From an uncultured Oscillospiraceae bacterium (GTDB taxonomy: Bacteria; Bacillota; Clostridia; Oscillospirales; Oscillospiraceae), in NCBI GenBank assembly GCA_947630375.1, contig CANRHH010000010.1, positions 1 through 64,000 of the forward strand: a stretch of 64,000 nucleotides of DNA, written 5' to 3'. The notes under the pieces are model-generated. The model was given only the letters and a program-made list of their open reading frames with translations, was not told the origin of the DNA and ran no database searches. Made by a program: the position numbers and the translations under genes. Positions 16,384-25,561 of this stretch are shown in pieces. Numbering within the stretch: position 1 is the first letter of the stretch; every line of letters begins with the position of its first letter.

Positions 16384-18789
16384 ATGATGGCAGAGAAAGA
16401 CAAAAGCGAAGCGGTTTTACTGCCGCTGCTGGCCCTGCGGGGGCTGTGCGTATTTCCGGGAATGCTCCTGACCTTTGATGTGGAGCGCCCGGCATCCATC
16501 GCGTCGGTGGATCTGGCAGTAAAAACCAACCAATTGATTTTCCTGGCCGCCCAGAAGGAACTGACGGCAGAACTGCCGGATGCCAGCGGGGTCTATGCTA
16601 TAGGGACCGTCTGCCGCATCAAACAGCAGCTGCGCCAGCCCAGAGGCGGCGCCTGCCGGGTGATGGTCGAGGGCCTGTACCGGGGCAGGGCGGAGGTCAT
16701 ATGGCCGGATCCGAAGGGGTATACGGCTCAGGTGCGCCCGCTGGCGGATGAGCCGGAGCGGGTGAGCGGGGTAAAAATGCAGGCGCTGCTGCGCAACTGC
16801 ATGACCCTGTTTGAAAGCTATCTGCGTATGGCCCCGGATATGCTCACCGAGCAGATCCTGAACGTGTTGGCCCGGCCGGAGCCCTCCTATGTGGCCGATT
16901 ACATCGCCCAGAATGTGCGCTTCTCGCTGGAAGATAAGCAGAAGCTGCTGGAGGCGCTTCGCCCCAGCAAGCGCCTGGCCCTGCTGGGAAGCCTGCTCAG
17001 CCGGGAGATCAGCATCCTGACGGTGGAAAAGGAGATCAGTGAGGCCACCCAGGAGCAGATGAACCGGAACCAGCGGGAATACTATCTCCGGGAGGAGATG
17101 AAGGCCATTCAGGCCGAGCTGGGGGACGAGAGCGCCTATGACGATGTGGACGAGTACCGCCGGAAGATCGAAGCGCTGCCGGTGACCGGGGAAGTCCGGG
17201 AGAAGCTGCTGAAGGAAGTGGGCCGGCTGGCCAAACAGCCCTTCGGTTCCTCCGAGGCGGCGGTGCTGCGGGGGTATCTGGATGTGTGCCTGGAGATCCC
17301 CTGGGGCAAAAAGACAAAAGAGACCATCGACCTGGAAAAGGCCCGCAAGATCCTGGATGAGGACCATTACGGCCTGGAAAAGGTAAAAGAGAGGGTGCTG
17401 GAGTATCTGGCTGTCAAGCAGCTGTCCCCGGAGATCAAGGGCGGGCTGCTGTGTCTGATCGGGCCTCCGGGCACCGGTAAAACCAGCATCGCCATGAGCA
17501 TCGCCCGGGCCACCAACCGGAAATTGGTGCGCCTGTCTTTAGGCGGCGTCCACGATGAGGCGGAGATCCGGGGCCATCGGAAGACGTACATCGGCTCTAT
17601 GCCCGGCCGGCTGATCAACGGGATCATCCAGGCGGGCAGTTGCAACCCCCTCATGGTGCTGGACGAGATCGACAAGCTGGGTACGGACTACCGGGGAGAT
17701 CCCTCCGCGGCCTTGCTGGAGGCTTTGGACGGGGAACAGAACAGCAGCTTCCGGGATCACTTTCTGGAGCTTCCCTTTGATCTGTCAGAGGTTTTCTTTA
17801 TCACCACCGCCAACACCAGAGACACCATCCCCCGGCCTCTGCTGGACCGGATGGAGGTCATCGAGCTGGGGAGCTATACCGATGAAGAGAAGCTCCAGAT
17901 CGCCAAGCGCCATCTGCTGCCCAAGCAGCGGAAGAAACACGGCCTGAAGGCCAGCCAGCTCCGGGTGGACGATGCGGCCATCCGGGAGATCATCCGCAGT
18001 TACACCCGGGAATCCGGCGTGCGTCTGCTGGAGCGGGAGCTGGCCGGGGTCTGCCGGAAAGCGGCAGGCGGCATCGCTGGCGGCGAATACAAGAGCCTGT
18101 CCGTCCGGGCCGGGAAGTTAGAGCCCCTGCTGGGGCCGGCCAAGTACAAGCCGGAACAGCACCGCCTGCGGGACGAGGTGGGCCTGGTCCGCGGTCTGGC
18201 CTGGACCGCCGTGGGCGGCGAGGTGCTGGATGTGGAAGTGGCGGTCATGGACGGCAGCGGCAAGCTGGAGCTCACGGGCAACTTGGGAGACGTGATGAAG
18301 GAGTCTGCCCGGGCAGCCGTCAGCTACATTCGCAGCCAGGCCAAATCCTTAGGCGTGGACCCGGACTTTTATAAAACAAAGGATATACATATCCACTTCC
18401 CGGAGGGAGCCGTGCCGAAGGACGGGCCCTCCGCGGGGATCACGGTCTTTATGGCGGTGCTCTCCGCGCTCACCGGCGCGCCCGCCAGAAGCGATGTGGC
18501 TATGACAGGGGAGATCACCATCCGGGGCCGGGTGCTTCCTATCGGCGGCCTGCGGGAAAAGACCATGGCGGCTCTGCGGGCCGGGGTAAAAACGGTCATC
18601 ATCCCCGCGGAAAATGAGCCGGACCTGGCCGAGATCGACCAGACTGTCCGCCGCCGGCTGAACTTTGTACCGACAGATCATGTGGAAAAGGTGCTGGATG
18701 TGGCCCTGTTGCGTCAGGGGGAACCGAAGGAACAGCTGCTCCAGCTCCCCGGCGGTAAGGGCGCCGAGCGCCCTCTGGTCCGGCAGTAA
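16384..18789 (+). CDS. lon: ATP-dependent Lon protease
   Basis: 801 residues, normal for LonA. The N-terminal substrate-binding domain starts [16 protein letters not shown], the AAA+ module has GPPGTGKT and the proteolytic domain follows. The Ser-Lys dyad is S683 (PKDGPSAG) and K726 (GGLREK), 43 residues apart as in E. coli Lon. It lies 17 bp after clpX, so the two are likely co-transcribed. Two ATGs (16384, 16387) are possible starts. Confidence 0.98.
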   Translation: MMAEKDKSEAVLLPLLALRGLCVFPGMLLTFDVERPASIASVDLAVKTNQLIFLAAQKELTAELPDASGVYAIGTVCRIKQQLRQPRGGACRVMVEGLYRGRAEVIWPDPKGYTAQVRPLADEPERVSGVKMQALLRNCMTLFESYLRMAPDMLTEQILNVLARPEPSYVADYIAQNVRFSLEDKQKLLEALRPSKRLALLGSLLSREISILTVEKEISEATQEQMNRNQREYYLREEMKAIQAELGDESAYDDVDEYRRKIEALPVTGEVREKLLKEVGRLAKQPFGSSEAAVLRGYLDVCLEIPWGKKTKETIDLEKARKILDEDHYGLEKVKERVLEYLAVKQLSPEIKGGLLCLIGPPGTGKTSIAMSIARATNRKLVRLSLGGVHDEAEIRGHRKTYIGSMPGRLINGIIQAGSCNPLMVLDEIDKLGTDYRGDPSAALLEALDGEQNSSFRDHFLELPFDLSEVFFITTANTRDTIPRPLLDRMEVIELGSYTDEEKLQIAKRHLLPKQRKKHGLKASQLRVDDAAIREIIRSYTRESGVRLLERELAGVCRKAAGGIAGGEYKSLSVRAGKLEPLLGPAKYKPEQHRLRDEVGLVRGLAWTAVGGEVLDVEVAVMDGSGKLELTGNLGDVMKESARAAVSYIRSQAKSLGVDPDFYKTKDIHIHFPEGAVPKDGPSAGITVFMAVLSALTGAPARSDVAMTGEITIRGRVLPIGGLREKTMAALRAGVKTVIIPAENEPDLAEIDQTVRRRLNFVPTDHVEKVLDVALLRQGEPKEQLLQLPGGKGAERPLVRQ

Positions 18790-18800
18790 AAGGGTGGAAG

Positions 18801-19391
18801 ATGGCTTCTCTCAATGTCAATCAAGTGGAATTTGTCCGTTCTGCCGCCAGCAGCGGGCAGTTTATCCGCAGCTCGGTCCCGGCGGTGGTTTTTGCCGGGA
18901 AGTCCAATGTGGGCAAATCCTCGGTGATCAACCGGCTGCTGAACCGGAAAAATTTTGCCCGGGTCAGCGCTTCGCCGGGGAAGACCGCCCATGTGAACTA
19001 TTTCCTCATAGACGGGAAGCTCTATTTTGTGGACTTGCCCGGTTACGGCTATGCCAAGGTCCCCCAGAGCGAAAAGGAACGCTGGGGCCGGCTGATGGAG
19101 GCGTTCTTTGCCGGGGAGGGGCTGTTTGACTTAGGCGTGCTGATCGTGGACAGCCGTCATAAGCCCACGGCGGACGACGGCACCATGGCCGAGTGGTTCA
19201 AAGCCAGCGGCTACCGCCTGGTCGTGGCTGCCAACAAGCTGGACAAGCTCAAAAAGAGCGAGATCGAGCCCAATCTGCGCTGCGTTCGGGAGACCCTGGA
19301 CCTGGGGGAGGAGACCCGGATCATTCCCTTTTCCGCTGAGACCGGCCAGGGGCGCAATGAGTTGATGGCTGAAATCTTAAAATTGCTGTGA
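18801..19391 (+). CDS. ysxC: Ribosome biogenesis GTPase YsxC/EngB
   Basis: 196 residues. G1 is GKSNVGKSS, G3 DLPGYGYAKV, G4 NKLDKL, and G5 FSAETGQG, the TrmE-Era-like EngB pattern. It is needed for 50S assembly. Its place directly after lon matches Bacillus (clpX-lonB-lonA-ysxC). A terminator follows immediately. Confidence 0.97.
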   Translation: MASLNVNQVEFVRSAASSGQFIRSSVPAVVFAGKSNVGKSSVINRLLNRKNFARVSASPGKTAHVNYFLIDGKLYFVDLPGYGYAKVPQSEKERWGRLMEAFFAGEGLFDLGVLIVDSRHKPTADDGTMAEWFKASGYRLVVAANKLDKLKKSEIEPNLRCVRETLDLGEETRIIPFSAETGQGRNELMAEILKLL

Positions 19392-19418
19392 AAAAAGCTC
19401 CTTAACCGGAGCTTTTTT
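19391..19418 (+). terminator. ysxC terminator
   Basis: AAAAAAGCTCC, loop TTAACC, GGAGCTTTTTT. Confidence 0.9.
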
Positions 19419-19440
19419 CATGAAATTTTTGTTTTTTGGC

Positions 19441-19470
19441 GCAACCAGTGCGGAAAATTCCTGTCTATAT
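19441..19470 (+). promoter_or_regulatory. Candidate ECF-sigma promoter (autoregulatory)
   Basis: GCAACC (19441-19446), 16 bp, then GTCTATAT (19463-19470). This has the AAC-core -35 and GTC-type -10 of ECF promoters, not the sigma-A hexamers. The same GCAACC-N16-GTCT layout lies upstream of the solute-binding gene on the minus strand (23328-23358). Confidence 0.65.
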
Positions 19471-19498
19471 AAGTAGAACTATGAACGGAGGAACAGCG

Positions 19499-20050
19499 AT
19501 GGACGACGCCGGAATCGTGGATCTGTATTGGCAGCGCTCGGAACGGGCCATAGAGGAGACAGAACGCAAATACGGCCCCTACTGCCGGACGATCGCCTAT
19601 AACATCCTGCATGACGCGGAAGACACCGAAGAGTGTGTGGATGACACCTGGATGGGGGCCTGGAGCTCCATGCCGGACAAACGCCCGGCCCGGCTCTCGG
19701 CCTTCTTGGGGCGGATCACCCGCAACCTGGCTCTGAACCAGATCGCCCGGCAGAACAGCCGGCGGCGGGGCGGGGGAGAGCTGCCGCTGGCCCTGGAGGA
19801 GCTGGGAGACTGCGTGCCCGCCGCCTTTGATTTAGAGGAGGAGTTGGAGGCAAAAGAGCTGGCAGAAAAGCTGCAGCGCTTTATTTCCGGCCTGCCGAGG
19901 ACCCAGCGCCGGGTGTTTTTAGGGCGTTATTACTATCTGCTCTCTATCGAAGAGCTGGCGGCCCGCTCCGGCTTCAGCCGGAGCAAGGTCAAGAGTATGC
20001 TCTTTCGGATGCGGCAAAAGCTGCTGGCATATTTGGAGGTGAGCGCATGA
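19499..20050 (+). CDS. ECF-type RNA polymerase sigma factor
   Basis: 183 residues. Region 2 (YGPYCRTIAYNILHDAEDTEECVDDTWMGAW) and region 4 (LPRTQRRVFLGRYYYLLSIEELAARSGFSRSKVKSMLFRMRQKL) are joined by a short linker, with no region 3. The ATG at 19499 has GGAGGAA upstream. The stop overlaps the next gene by 4 bp, so sigma factor and partner are coupled. The motif at 19441-19470 suggests autoregulation. A second, related sigma/partner pair lies at 55469-56999. Confidence 0.92.
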   Translation: MDDAGIVDLYWQRSERAIEETERKYGPYCRTIAYNILHDAEDTEECVDDTWMGAWSSMPDKRPARLSAFLGRITRNLALNQIARQNSRRRGGGELPLALEELGDCVPAAFDLEEELEAKELAEKLQRFISGLPRTQRRVFLGRYYYLLSIEELAARSGFSRSKVKSMLFRMRQKLLAYLEVSA

Positions 20051-21075
20051 AGAAGGGGGCCTGGACGCTGCTGCGGGCTATGAGTGCCGCGGCGGAGGCA
20101 GATCTGCTGGACGCGGAGAAGGCCCTGGGCCTGCTGGATGCCCGGCCCGCCGCGATCCTCCGCCGCAGGAAGATCCTGCGGACCGCGCTGCTGGCGGCGA
20201 TCCTCTCCGCCCTGTTCGTAGGCACGGCCTACGCGGCCTGGCGGATCGAACTGGGCCAGAAGCTGCTCCCCAGCGCGGTGGTGGGGGAGATCGGAGTCCC
20301 GCCCACGGAGACGGCGGAGCAGAAATACTACCTGACAGATTACGGCTTTACCGATTCCCCGGAAGCCCGGGCCAGCCAGGAGATGTGGGACTATTATTGG
20401 TCATATACGGAGCGCCGGGGCCAGGAGTGTCTGGACTGGGGCCTGAGCTACTACGATTGGCTGGAAGAAGACGGGGACTGGTATACGGGCGACCCGGAGC
20501 TGGAGGCTCTGCATACGATCTATCAGGCCCAGAACCGGGAGATGGCGGAGAAGTTCCTGGAGATCCGGGACCGCTACGGCCTGAAGCTGCACAGCCAGGA
20601 GATCGTCAGCCCCAGCCAGGAGGAATTTTACGCCCTCTCGGGGGTGGAACCCTTCTGCTTTCCGCCTTCTGGAGACGAGACGGTGCCATGCAAGAGGATC
20701 TATGAGGACGGCAGCTTTATATTGGAGGGTACTCTGGAGACGGAGGACCAGAGGCAGTTTCTCTTCTCCCTGACCCGGAGCCTCTCCGGCGTACTGCCGG
20801 CGGCCAGCCTGATGATAGAGAACCCGGAGGGGTACGAACAGTGGGAGACCGTCAACCGCTTTGGCAACGGTCTGTCCCTGGCCCTGCGCAGCCGTTACCC
20901 GGACCCCGGCGCGTTGACGGACAACGTGCCGGAGGTGGATCGTCTGCTGATCTTCTTCGAAGGGGAGGGCGTCAGCGTGACGCTGACGGTCGGGCCTACG
21001 TTAGAGTGCCTGAGCCGTGAGGACGCGGAGACCCTGGCGGACTGCTTTGACTTTGAAGCGGCCTGCGGAAAATAA
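20047..21075 (+). CDS. Single-pass membrane protein, putative anti-sigma factor
   Basis: 342 residues: a short cytoplasmic part (about 1-42), one transmembrane helix (about 43-62, LRTALLAAILSALFVGTAYA), and a large outer domain rich in acidic and aromatic residues. It has no zinc HxxxCxxC motif, so it is not a classical ZAS anti-sigma. The role is inferred from the ATGA overlap with the sigma gene. The segment KILRTALLAAI closely matches KVLRTALIAAA in the partner protein at 55469-56425, so the two are probably paralogues. The outer domain, which would sense the signal, is not recognisable. Confidence 0.75.
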   Translation: MKKGAWTLLRAMSAAAEADLLDAEKALGLLDARPAAILRRRKILRTALLAAILSALFVGTAYAAWRIELGQKLLPSAVVGEIGVPPTETAEQKYYLTDYGFTDSPEARASQEMWDYYWSYTERRGQECLDWGLSYYDWLEEDGDWYTGDPELEALHTIYQAQNREMAEKFLEIRDRYGLKLHSQEIVSPSQEEFYALSGVEPFCFPPSGDETVPCKRIYEDGSFILEGTLETEDQRQFLFSLTRSLSGVLPAASLMIENPEGYEQWETVNRFGNGLSLALRSRYPDPGALTDNVPEVDRLLIFFEGEGVSVTLTVGPTLECLSREDAETLADCFDFEAACGK

Positions 21076-21079
21076 CAAA

Positions 21080-21116
21080 AGCACCCGGGCCGGGTTAGGC
21101 ACGGGTGCTGTCTTTA
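21080..21116. terminator. Terminator between convergent genes
   Basis: AGCACCCG and CGGGTGCT form the stem; the right side runs into GTCTTT. It ends the sigma operon and overlaps the stop of the convergent solute-binding gene. Confidence 0.7.
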
Positions 21117-23288
21117 TTGCTGCTCCGCCATGTAGAGGCTCACGCGGGACTGGATGGCCCGGGCTGTCTCCTCGGCGGAACGCTGACCGTTTAAGTAAGC
21201 CCCCGCCTCGCTGCGGACGATCTGATCGATCTGGGCGTCGTAGCGCCGCACGGTGCACGTTGTATCAATATGGGCCAGGTGCTTGTCGATATACGCCTCG
21301 AAGCTCTCTTTGGTGATGCCCCGCTCGGCCAGCATACTGTCGTCATACTCGTTCAGGTGCTCGGCGGCGAGCGCCTCCCGCTGCTCCCGGTGCAGCGGTA
21401 CGCCGTGGTAATCTCCGTCGGTGTAGAGGCTCTTGATAAATTCCCAGCACAACTCCTTGCGCCCCGAGAGGGAGCAGATGCCCAGACCTGCATAGGCCTC
21501 CGCCACGGGCCCCAGCTCCGGCAGGCCCACCAGGCACTGCTCCTCCCAGAGGGGATCGGGAAAGCTGGAAAAGGGGGCGTCGCTGTTGAAGATCAGAAGG
21601 GCGTTATTTTCCGCCGGGTCCCAGGCCACCCTGTTGGCTTCGTTGGCCCCCAAACCGGCACAGGCCCGGCTGCGGTCCTTGACGGCCCGGAGCAGGTGGA
21701 GAAAATAGTCCGAGTCAAAGGCGCAGGCGCCCGCGCTCCAGTCCACCAGCTTGTCCCCGGACAGGGACACCAGCATGGACAGCAGGTCCTCGCTGAAGGT
21801 GGCGTCCACCAAGAGACAGGAGGCCCGGCTGCTTTGCGCCAGCTTCTCCTCCAGAGCTTCCCAGGTCCAGCCCGCCGGGTCCGGGCCCAACTCAGACGCG
21901 CTGCCGCAGCAGGTGTACGAAGTTACGCCCAGCACCGCCTCGTACAGCTTCCCGTCCATCTCAAAGGCGGACAGGAGAGGCATATTCAGCTTTTCCAGGA
22001 GCGCCGGTTCCCTCGCCAGCCAGGGCTTCAGATCCTCCAGCAGTCCCCGCCGGGCCAGAAGCCCCACGGAGAAGAGATTGGTGTTTCGCACATAGTACAG
22101 AGCCGAAAAATCGAACAGGTCCGGCGCGCTGCCGGAGGCGATGTCCGTCAGCAGCCGGGTCTCCGGGAGCTGCTCGTCCCCGCCCTGAGCGCTGTAATCC
22201 CGCAGCTGGACGGGGCAGTCCGGGTGGGCCCGGTTCCAGGCGCCAAGAGCCCCTTCCAGAGCGATGGAGGTGTCCTGGCTGTTCAGCGTGGCCAGCACCA
22301 GGGGTCCCGAGGCAGAGAGATCCAGGTCTGCCTTTTGCAGCTGCATCAGACAGCCGGGCTCCATGGCGCCGGTCCGGCCCAGACAGAGAAAACCCTCCGT
22401 GCCCATCTCCAGCACTGCGCCGCCGATGATGCCCATCCGGTCCCAGGTCAGGATGCGCGTCAGCGTCCCGCTGTCCCAGTCGTAGCCGTAGAGGGCGCTG
22501 CCGTCCGAAAGATACAGGCTAAAGCGCTCCCCGCCGCTGTAGAGCCGGGTCACGCTCTCCTCTACCTCCCGCTGCTCGCCTAAGGTCCCGTCAGCGGCAA
22601 TCGTCTGGAGCATATATCCGCCCGCCTCCTCCGGCGTGCCCAAGACCGGCTGCCCGCTGGGCAGAAGGGCCAGGGTGGCCCCACCTTCCACAGGCACGCT
22701 GAACAGGGGACGGGAGACGTCCTCCGGCCGGACAGCGCATAGGCTCCCGGAACCGACAATATACAGCATGCCGCCGGAGCTCTGGAGAAATTGGGGCCAG
22801 AAATCCTCCGGCCAGCCCTCGCCGACCAGCTCCATGCGGCGGAGCTCCCGCCCCTCTGCATCCAGCTCTGACAGCATAAAAAAGGCCGCTTCGGGCCCGC
22901 CCTCGTGCTCCTCGATGCGGCTGCTCAGGGCGTAGAGCTGCCCATCCGCAAAGCACAGGGATTCGATGCTCTCCTTTGTCCAGGATCGGAGCAGCCTGGG
23001 CCCGCTCCCGTCCCGCGCTGCCCGGAAGAGTTTCCAGCCCTCCTGGTCGCTGCCGGCAAAATAGACGCTGTCTCCGCCGTCGATCAGGCAGTCCGCCATC
23101 CAGGCCGCCGTGCCGTCGATGACCCGGGCGGCGTAGACCGCCTCTGCCCCTTCCTGGTGCGCGGCGCTGACGGGCTTGGACACGGCCAACTTTTCCCCGG
23201 TGTCCGCCGCCGGCCGGTCCCGGAACCGGGCAAAAGCCAGAGAGCCCAACAGGCACAGAGACAGAAACAGCAAAAACCATCTTTTCAT
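21114..23288 (-). CDS. Extracellular solute-binding protein with N-terminal propeller-like domain
   Basis: 724 residues. A signal peptide (KRWFLLFLSLCLLGSLAFA) with no lipobox Cys is followed by about 300 residues of repeating beta-strand units (for example GGDSVYFAGSDQEGWKLFRA, DGQLYALSSRI, GGMLYIVGSGSLCAV) that look like a beta-propeller. The C-terminal about 390 residues resemble a family 1 solute-binding protein (LATLNSQDTSIALEGALGAWNRAHPDCPV; DIASGSAPDLFDFSAL; WTWEALEEKLAQ). No permease or ATPase gene is nearby. AAGGAGG precedes the ATG. Its upstream region carries the same ECF-type motif as the sigma gene at 19499, so I infer it belongs to that regulon. Confidence 0.75.
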   Translation of the reverse strand: MKRWFLLFLSLCLLGSLAFARFRDRPAADTGEKLAVSKPVSAAHQEGAEAVYAARVIDGTAAWMADCLIDGGDSVYFAGSDQEGWKLFRAARDGSGPRLLRSWTKESIESLCFADGQLYALSSRIEEHEGGPEAAFFMLSELDAEGRELRRMELVGEGWPEDFWPQFLQSSGGMLYIVGSGSLCAVRPEDVSRPLFSVPVEGGATLALLPSGQPVLGTPEEAGGYMLQTIAADGTLGEQREVEESVTRLYSGGERFSLYLSDGSALYGYDWDSGTLTRILTWDRMGIIGGAVLEMGTEGFLCLGRTGAMEPGCLMQLQKADLDLSASGPLVLATLNSQDTSIALEGALGAWNRAHPDCPVQLRDYSAQGGDEQLPETRLLTDIASGSAPDLFDFSALYYVRNTNLFSVGLLARRGLLEDLKPWLAREPALLEKLNMPLLSAFEMDGKLYEAVLGVTSYTCCGSASELGPDPAGWTWEALEEKLAQSSRASCLLVDATFSEDLLSMLVSLSGDKLVDWSAGACAFDSDYFLHLLRAVKDRSRACAGLGANEANRVAWDPAENNALLIFNSDAPFSSFPDPLWEEQCLVGLPELGPVAEAYAGLGICSLSGRKELCWEFIKSLYTDGDYHGVPLHREQREALAAEHLNEYDDSMLAERGITKESFEAYIDKHLAHIDTTCTVRRYDAQIDQIVRSEAGAYLNGQRSAEETARAIQSRVSLYMAEQQ

Positions 23289-23327
23289 CCGAAAACCTCC
23301 TTATCCGGGGCAGATCGCCCCTCTGCC

Positions 23328-23358
23328 ATTAAAGACAGCAAAACCGGCCCCCGGTTGC
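23328..23358 (-). promoter_or_regulatory. Candidate ECF promoter of the solute-binding gene
   Basis: On the minus strand GCAACC (23353-23358), 16 bp, GTCTTTAAT (23328-23336), ending 40 bp before the ATG. Same hexamer and spacing as 19441-19470. No sigma-A promoter is evident here. Confidence 0.6.
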
Positions 23359-23389
23359 GATAGGCAAAGAAGAAAATTCTCGCCCGCTC

Positions 23390-23418
23390 TTGTAATTAGC
23401 GGTGGTTTCTGGTAAAAT
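23390..23418 (+). promoter_or_regulatory. Promoter of the M50-scpA-scpB operon
   Basis: TTGTAA (23390-23395), 17 bp, TAAAAT (23413-23418). Transcription would start only about 8-10 nt before the annotated ATG. Confidence 0.65.
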
Positions 23419-23432
23419 AAAAATGAACTATT

Positions 23433-24134
23433 ATGGGGGTGAGTGACATCAACGCGGTGCGGGAGATATGGGACGGTTTTGATTTCACCTATATCCTCGG
23501 CCTTTTGCAGGGGATCATCCCATCCCTGCTGTGTATCACCCTCCATGAACTGAGCCACGGCTATGTGGCCTACCGGCTGGGAGACGATACCGCCAAAAGA
23601 GCCGGCCGCCTGACGCTGAATCCCATCAAGCATCTGGACCCTATGGGCCTTTTGATGATGCTGGTGTTCCACGTGGGCTGGGCCAAGCCTGTGCCGGTGA
23701 ATATGATGCGGTTTAAAAACCCCAAACAGGGCATGGCGATCACAGCCCTGGCCGGGCCGGTGAGCAACCTGATCATCACCGCCGTTTTTCTTTTCCTGTA
23801 TGGCGCGGCTTACTTTTTCCTGGGAACCAGCGCGGTGGGCAGCTATCTGCTGCAAATGCTGGCACTGACCGCTTATATGAGTTTGGGGCTGGCGGTGTTC
23901 AATCTTCTGCCTGTGCCGCCGCTGGACGGGTCCAAGGTCCTGTTTTCCCTGATGAGCAACGAGAGCTATTATAAGCTGATGCGCTATGAGCGCTATGGCT
24001 CTATCGTGATGCTGCTGTTGGTGGCCTCCGGGGCGCTGGGCCGGCCCCTTTCCGCGCTGATCTCCGCTGTTTTCGATGCCCTTTTTCCCATCGCCCAATG
24101 GGCGGCGGAGTTGGCGCTGCACCTATTTTTTTGA
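23433..24134 (+). CDS. Site-2 protease family (M50) membrane protein
   Basis: 233 residues. HELSH lies in an N-terminal hydrophobic segment and NLLPVPPLDGSK near residue 165, with several other membrane segments: the compact S2P type with unknown substrate. Family members commonly sit directly before scpA in Firmicutes, as here. The start is uncertain: the ATG at 23433 has almost no leader and no SD; GTG at 23439 or 23457 (after GGGGGTGA) would give shorter proteins without losing conserved parts. Confidence 0.88.
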   Translation: MGVSDINAVREIWDGFDFTYILGLLQGIIPSLLCITLHELSHGYVAYRLGDDTAKRAGRLTLNPIKHLDPMGLLMMLVFHVGWAKPVPVNMMRFKNPKQGMAITALAGPVSNLIITAVFLFLYGAAYFFLGTSAVGSYLLQMLALTAYMSLGLAVFNLLPVPPLDGSKVLFSLMSNESYYKLMRYERYGSIVMLLLVASGALGRPLSALISAVFDALFPIAQWAAELALHLFF

Positions 24135-24150
24135 TATTTCCGGGTGACGA

Positions 24151-24936
24151 ATGGAAAATCCCAGCTTTTTCTTGGAAGGCATCGTCAGGGAAAAAAATGA
24201 GATGCAGGACTTTGAGGGCCCTTTGAGCCTCATCCTGATGCTGCTGCAAAAAAATAAAATAGAGATCCGGAATCTGCGGATCTCCGAGATCCTGGACCAA
24301 TACCTGGAGTATCTGGACCGTATGCAAAGTATGGATCTGGAGATCGCCAGTGAGTTTGTGCAGATGGCGGCCCATCTGCTCTACATCAAGACCAGGACCC
24401 TGCTCTCTGCGGAGGAAGAGGTCTCCGAGTTAGAGGTTTTGATGGCCTCGCTGGAGCAGCTCAAATGCAGGGATCTGTTCGCGGCCATCCAAAAAATAAC
24501 GCCGGAGCTGAAAACGGCTTCCGAGCAGGGGCTGCTGTACTATGCCAAGCTTCCGGAACCGCTGCCGAAAGCGGCAAAGGAATACGCTTACCGGCATGAG
24601 CCGGTGGATCTGCTGCGGGCGCTGTACGGCCTCTATGTCCGGGGGGCCAGAACGCCGGAACCGGAGCTGAGCTTCATCTCCGCGATCCCGGGGCGCATCG
24701 TCTACAGTGTGCGGGACAAGAGCCGGCAGCTTTTGGACAGGCTGCGCAGTGGCCCGGCTTCGCTGGAGGCGCTCTACGCGGCCTGCTGCTCCCGTTCGGA
24801 GATCGTGGCCACCTTTGTGTCCATTTTGGAGCTGTGCTCCCTGGGCAATGTATATATCCACCGGCCGGACGGCGTATGGACCGTGGAATTTTCCGGCGGG
24901 AATGTGGATGAAATCATGGAAAAGATTATAGAATAA
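24151..24936 (+). CDS. scpA: Segregation and condensation protein A
   Basis: 261 residues, the kleisin of the bacterial SMC complex. The N-terminal family motif is DFEGPLSLILMLLQKNKIEI, then EFVQMAAHLLYIKTRTLL; the C-terminal winged helix that binds the SMC head follows. It bridges Smc and ScpB for chromosome compaction and segregation. It starts 16 bp after the M50 gene and is followed by scpB. Confidence 0.96.
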   Translation: MENPSFFLEGIVREKNEMQDFEGPLSLILMLLQKNKIEIRNLRISEILDQYLEYLDRMQSMDLEIASEFVQMAAHLLYIKTRTLLSAEEEVSELEVLMASLEQLKCRDLFAAIQKITPELKTASEQGLLYYAKLPEPLPKAAKEYAYRHEPVDLLRALYGLYVRGARTPEPELSFISAIPGRIVYSVRDKSRQLLDRLRSGPASLEALYAACCSRSEIVATFVSILELCSLGNVYIHRPDGVWTVEFSGGNVDEIMEKIIE

Positions 24937-24952
24937 AGCTTCAGAGGGCAAT

Positions 24953-25558
24953 ATGACTGAACTATCCGCGGCCGTGGAGGCCATTCTGTTTGCCGCCGGG
25001 GACAGTGTGCCGGTGGCCCGCCTCTCTCTGGTGCTGGAGCGGAGCGAGGAAGAGATCCTCTCCGCGGCAGAGGCGCTGGCGAAGGAATACGAAGAGCAGG
25101 GGCGGGGGATCCGCCTGCTGCGGCTGGACAAAAAGCTCCAGCTCTGTTCCGCGCCTGCCTTTGCCTCCCTGATATCCAAGGTGCTGGAGCAGAGAAAACC
25201 GCCGGTCCTCTCCCAGCCGGCCCTGGAGACGCTGGCAATCACCGCCTATTTTCAGCCGGTGACCAGGGCTTATATCGACCAGGTCCGAGGGGTGGACAGC
25301 TCGTATACCGTCAGCGTCCTGCTGGAACGGGGGCTGATCGAGCCCTGCGGTAAGCTGGAGGCCCCGGGGCGGCCTACTGTCTTTCGGACAACGGATGTGT
25401 TCCTGCGCACCATGGGCATCCAGGAGTTGTCCCAGCTGCCGCCGCTGCCGGAGATCACCGGCAGTGAGGGCTTGGAAAAACTGCAAAAACAGATCGAAAA
25501 ACTGCAAGATCCGGAGAACAGCGAACAGATGGCACTCAGTGAAGTCGTCAAGGGGTGA
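24953..25558 (+). CDS. scpB: Segregation and condensation protein B
   Basis: 201 residues with two winged-helix domains: AAVEAILFAAGDSVPVARL at the N-terminus and LSQPALETLAITAYFQPVTRAYIDQVRGVDSSYTVSVLLERGLI with GRPTVFRTTDVFLRTMG in the second. It dimerises on ScpA in the SMC complex. The stop is 3 bp from the next start. Confidence 0.97.
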   Translation: MTELSAAVEAILFAAGDSVPVARLSLVLERSEEEILSAAEALAKEYEEQGRGIRLLRLDKKLQLCSAPAFASLISKVLEQRKPPVLSQPALETLAITAYFQPVTRAYIDQVRGVDSSYTVSVLLERGLIEPCGKLEAPGRPTVFRTTDVFLRTMGIQELSQLPPLPEITGSEGLEKLQKQIEKLQDPENSEQMALSEVVKG

Positions 25559-25561
25559 TGA

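Noticed and set aside
21270-22583. 437-codon open frame on the plus strand
   Set aside because: Antisense to the solute-binding gene, no SD, no domain.
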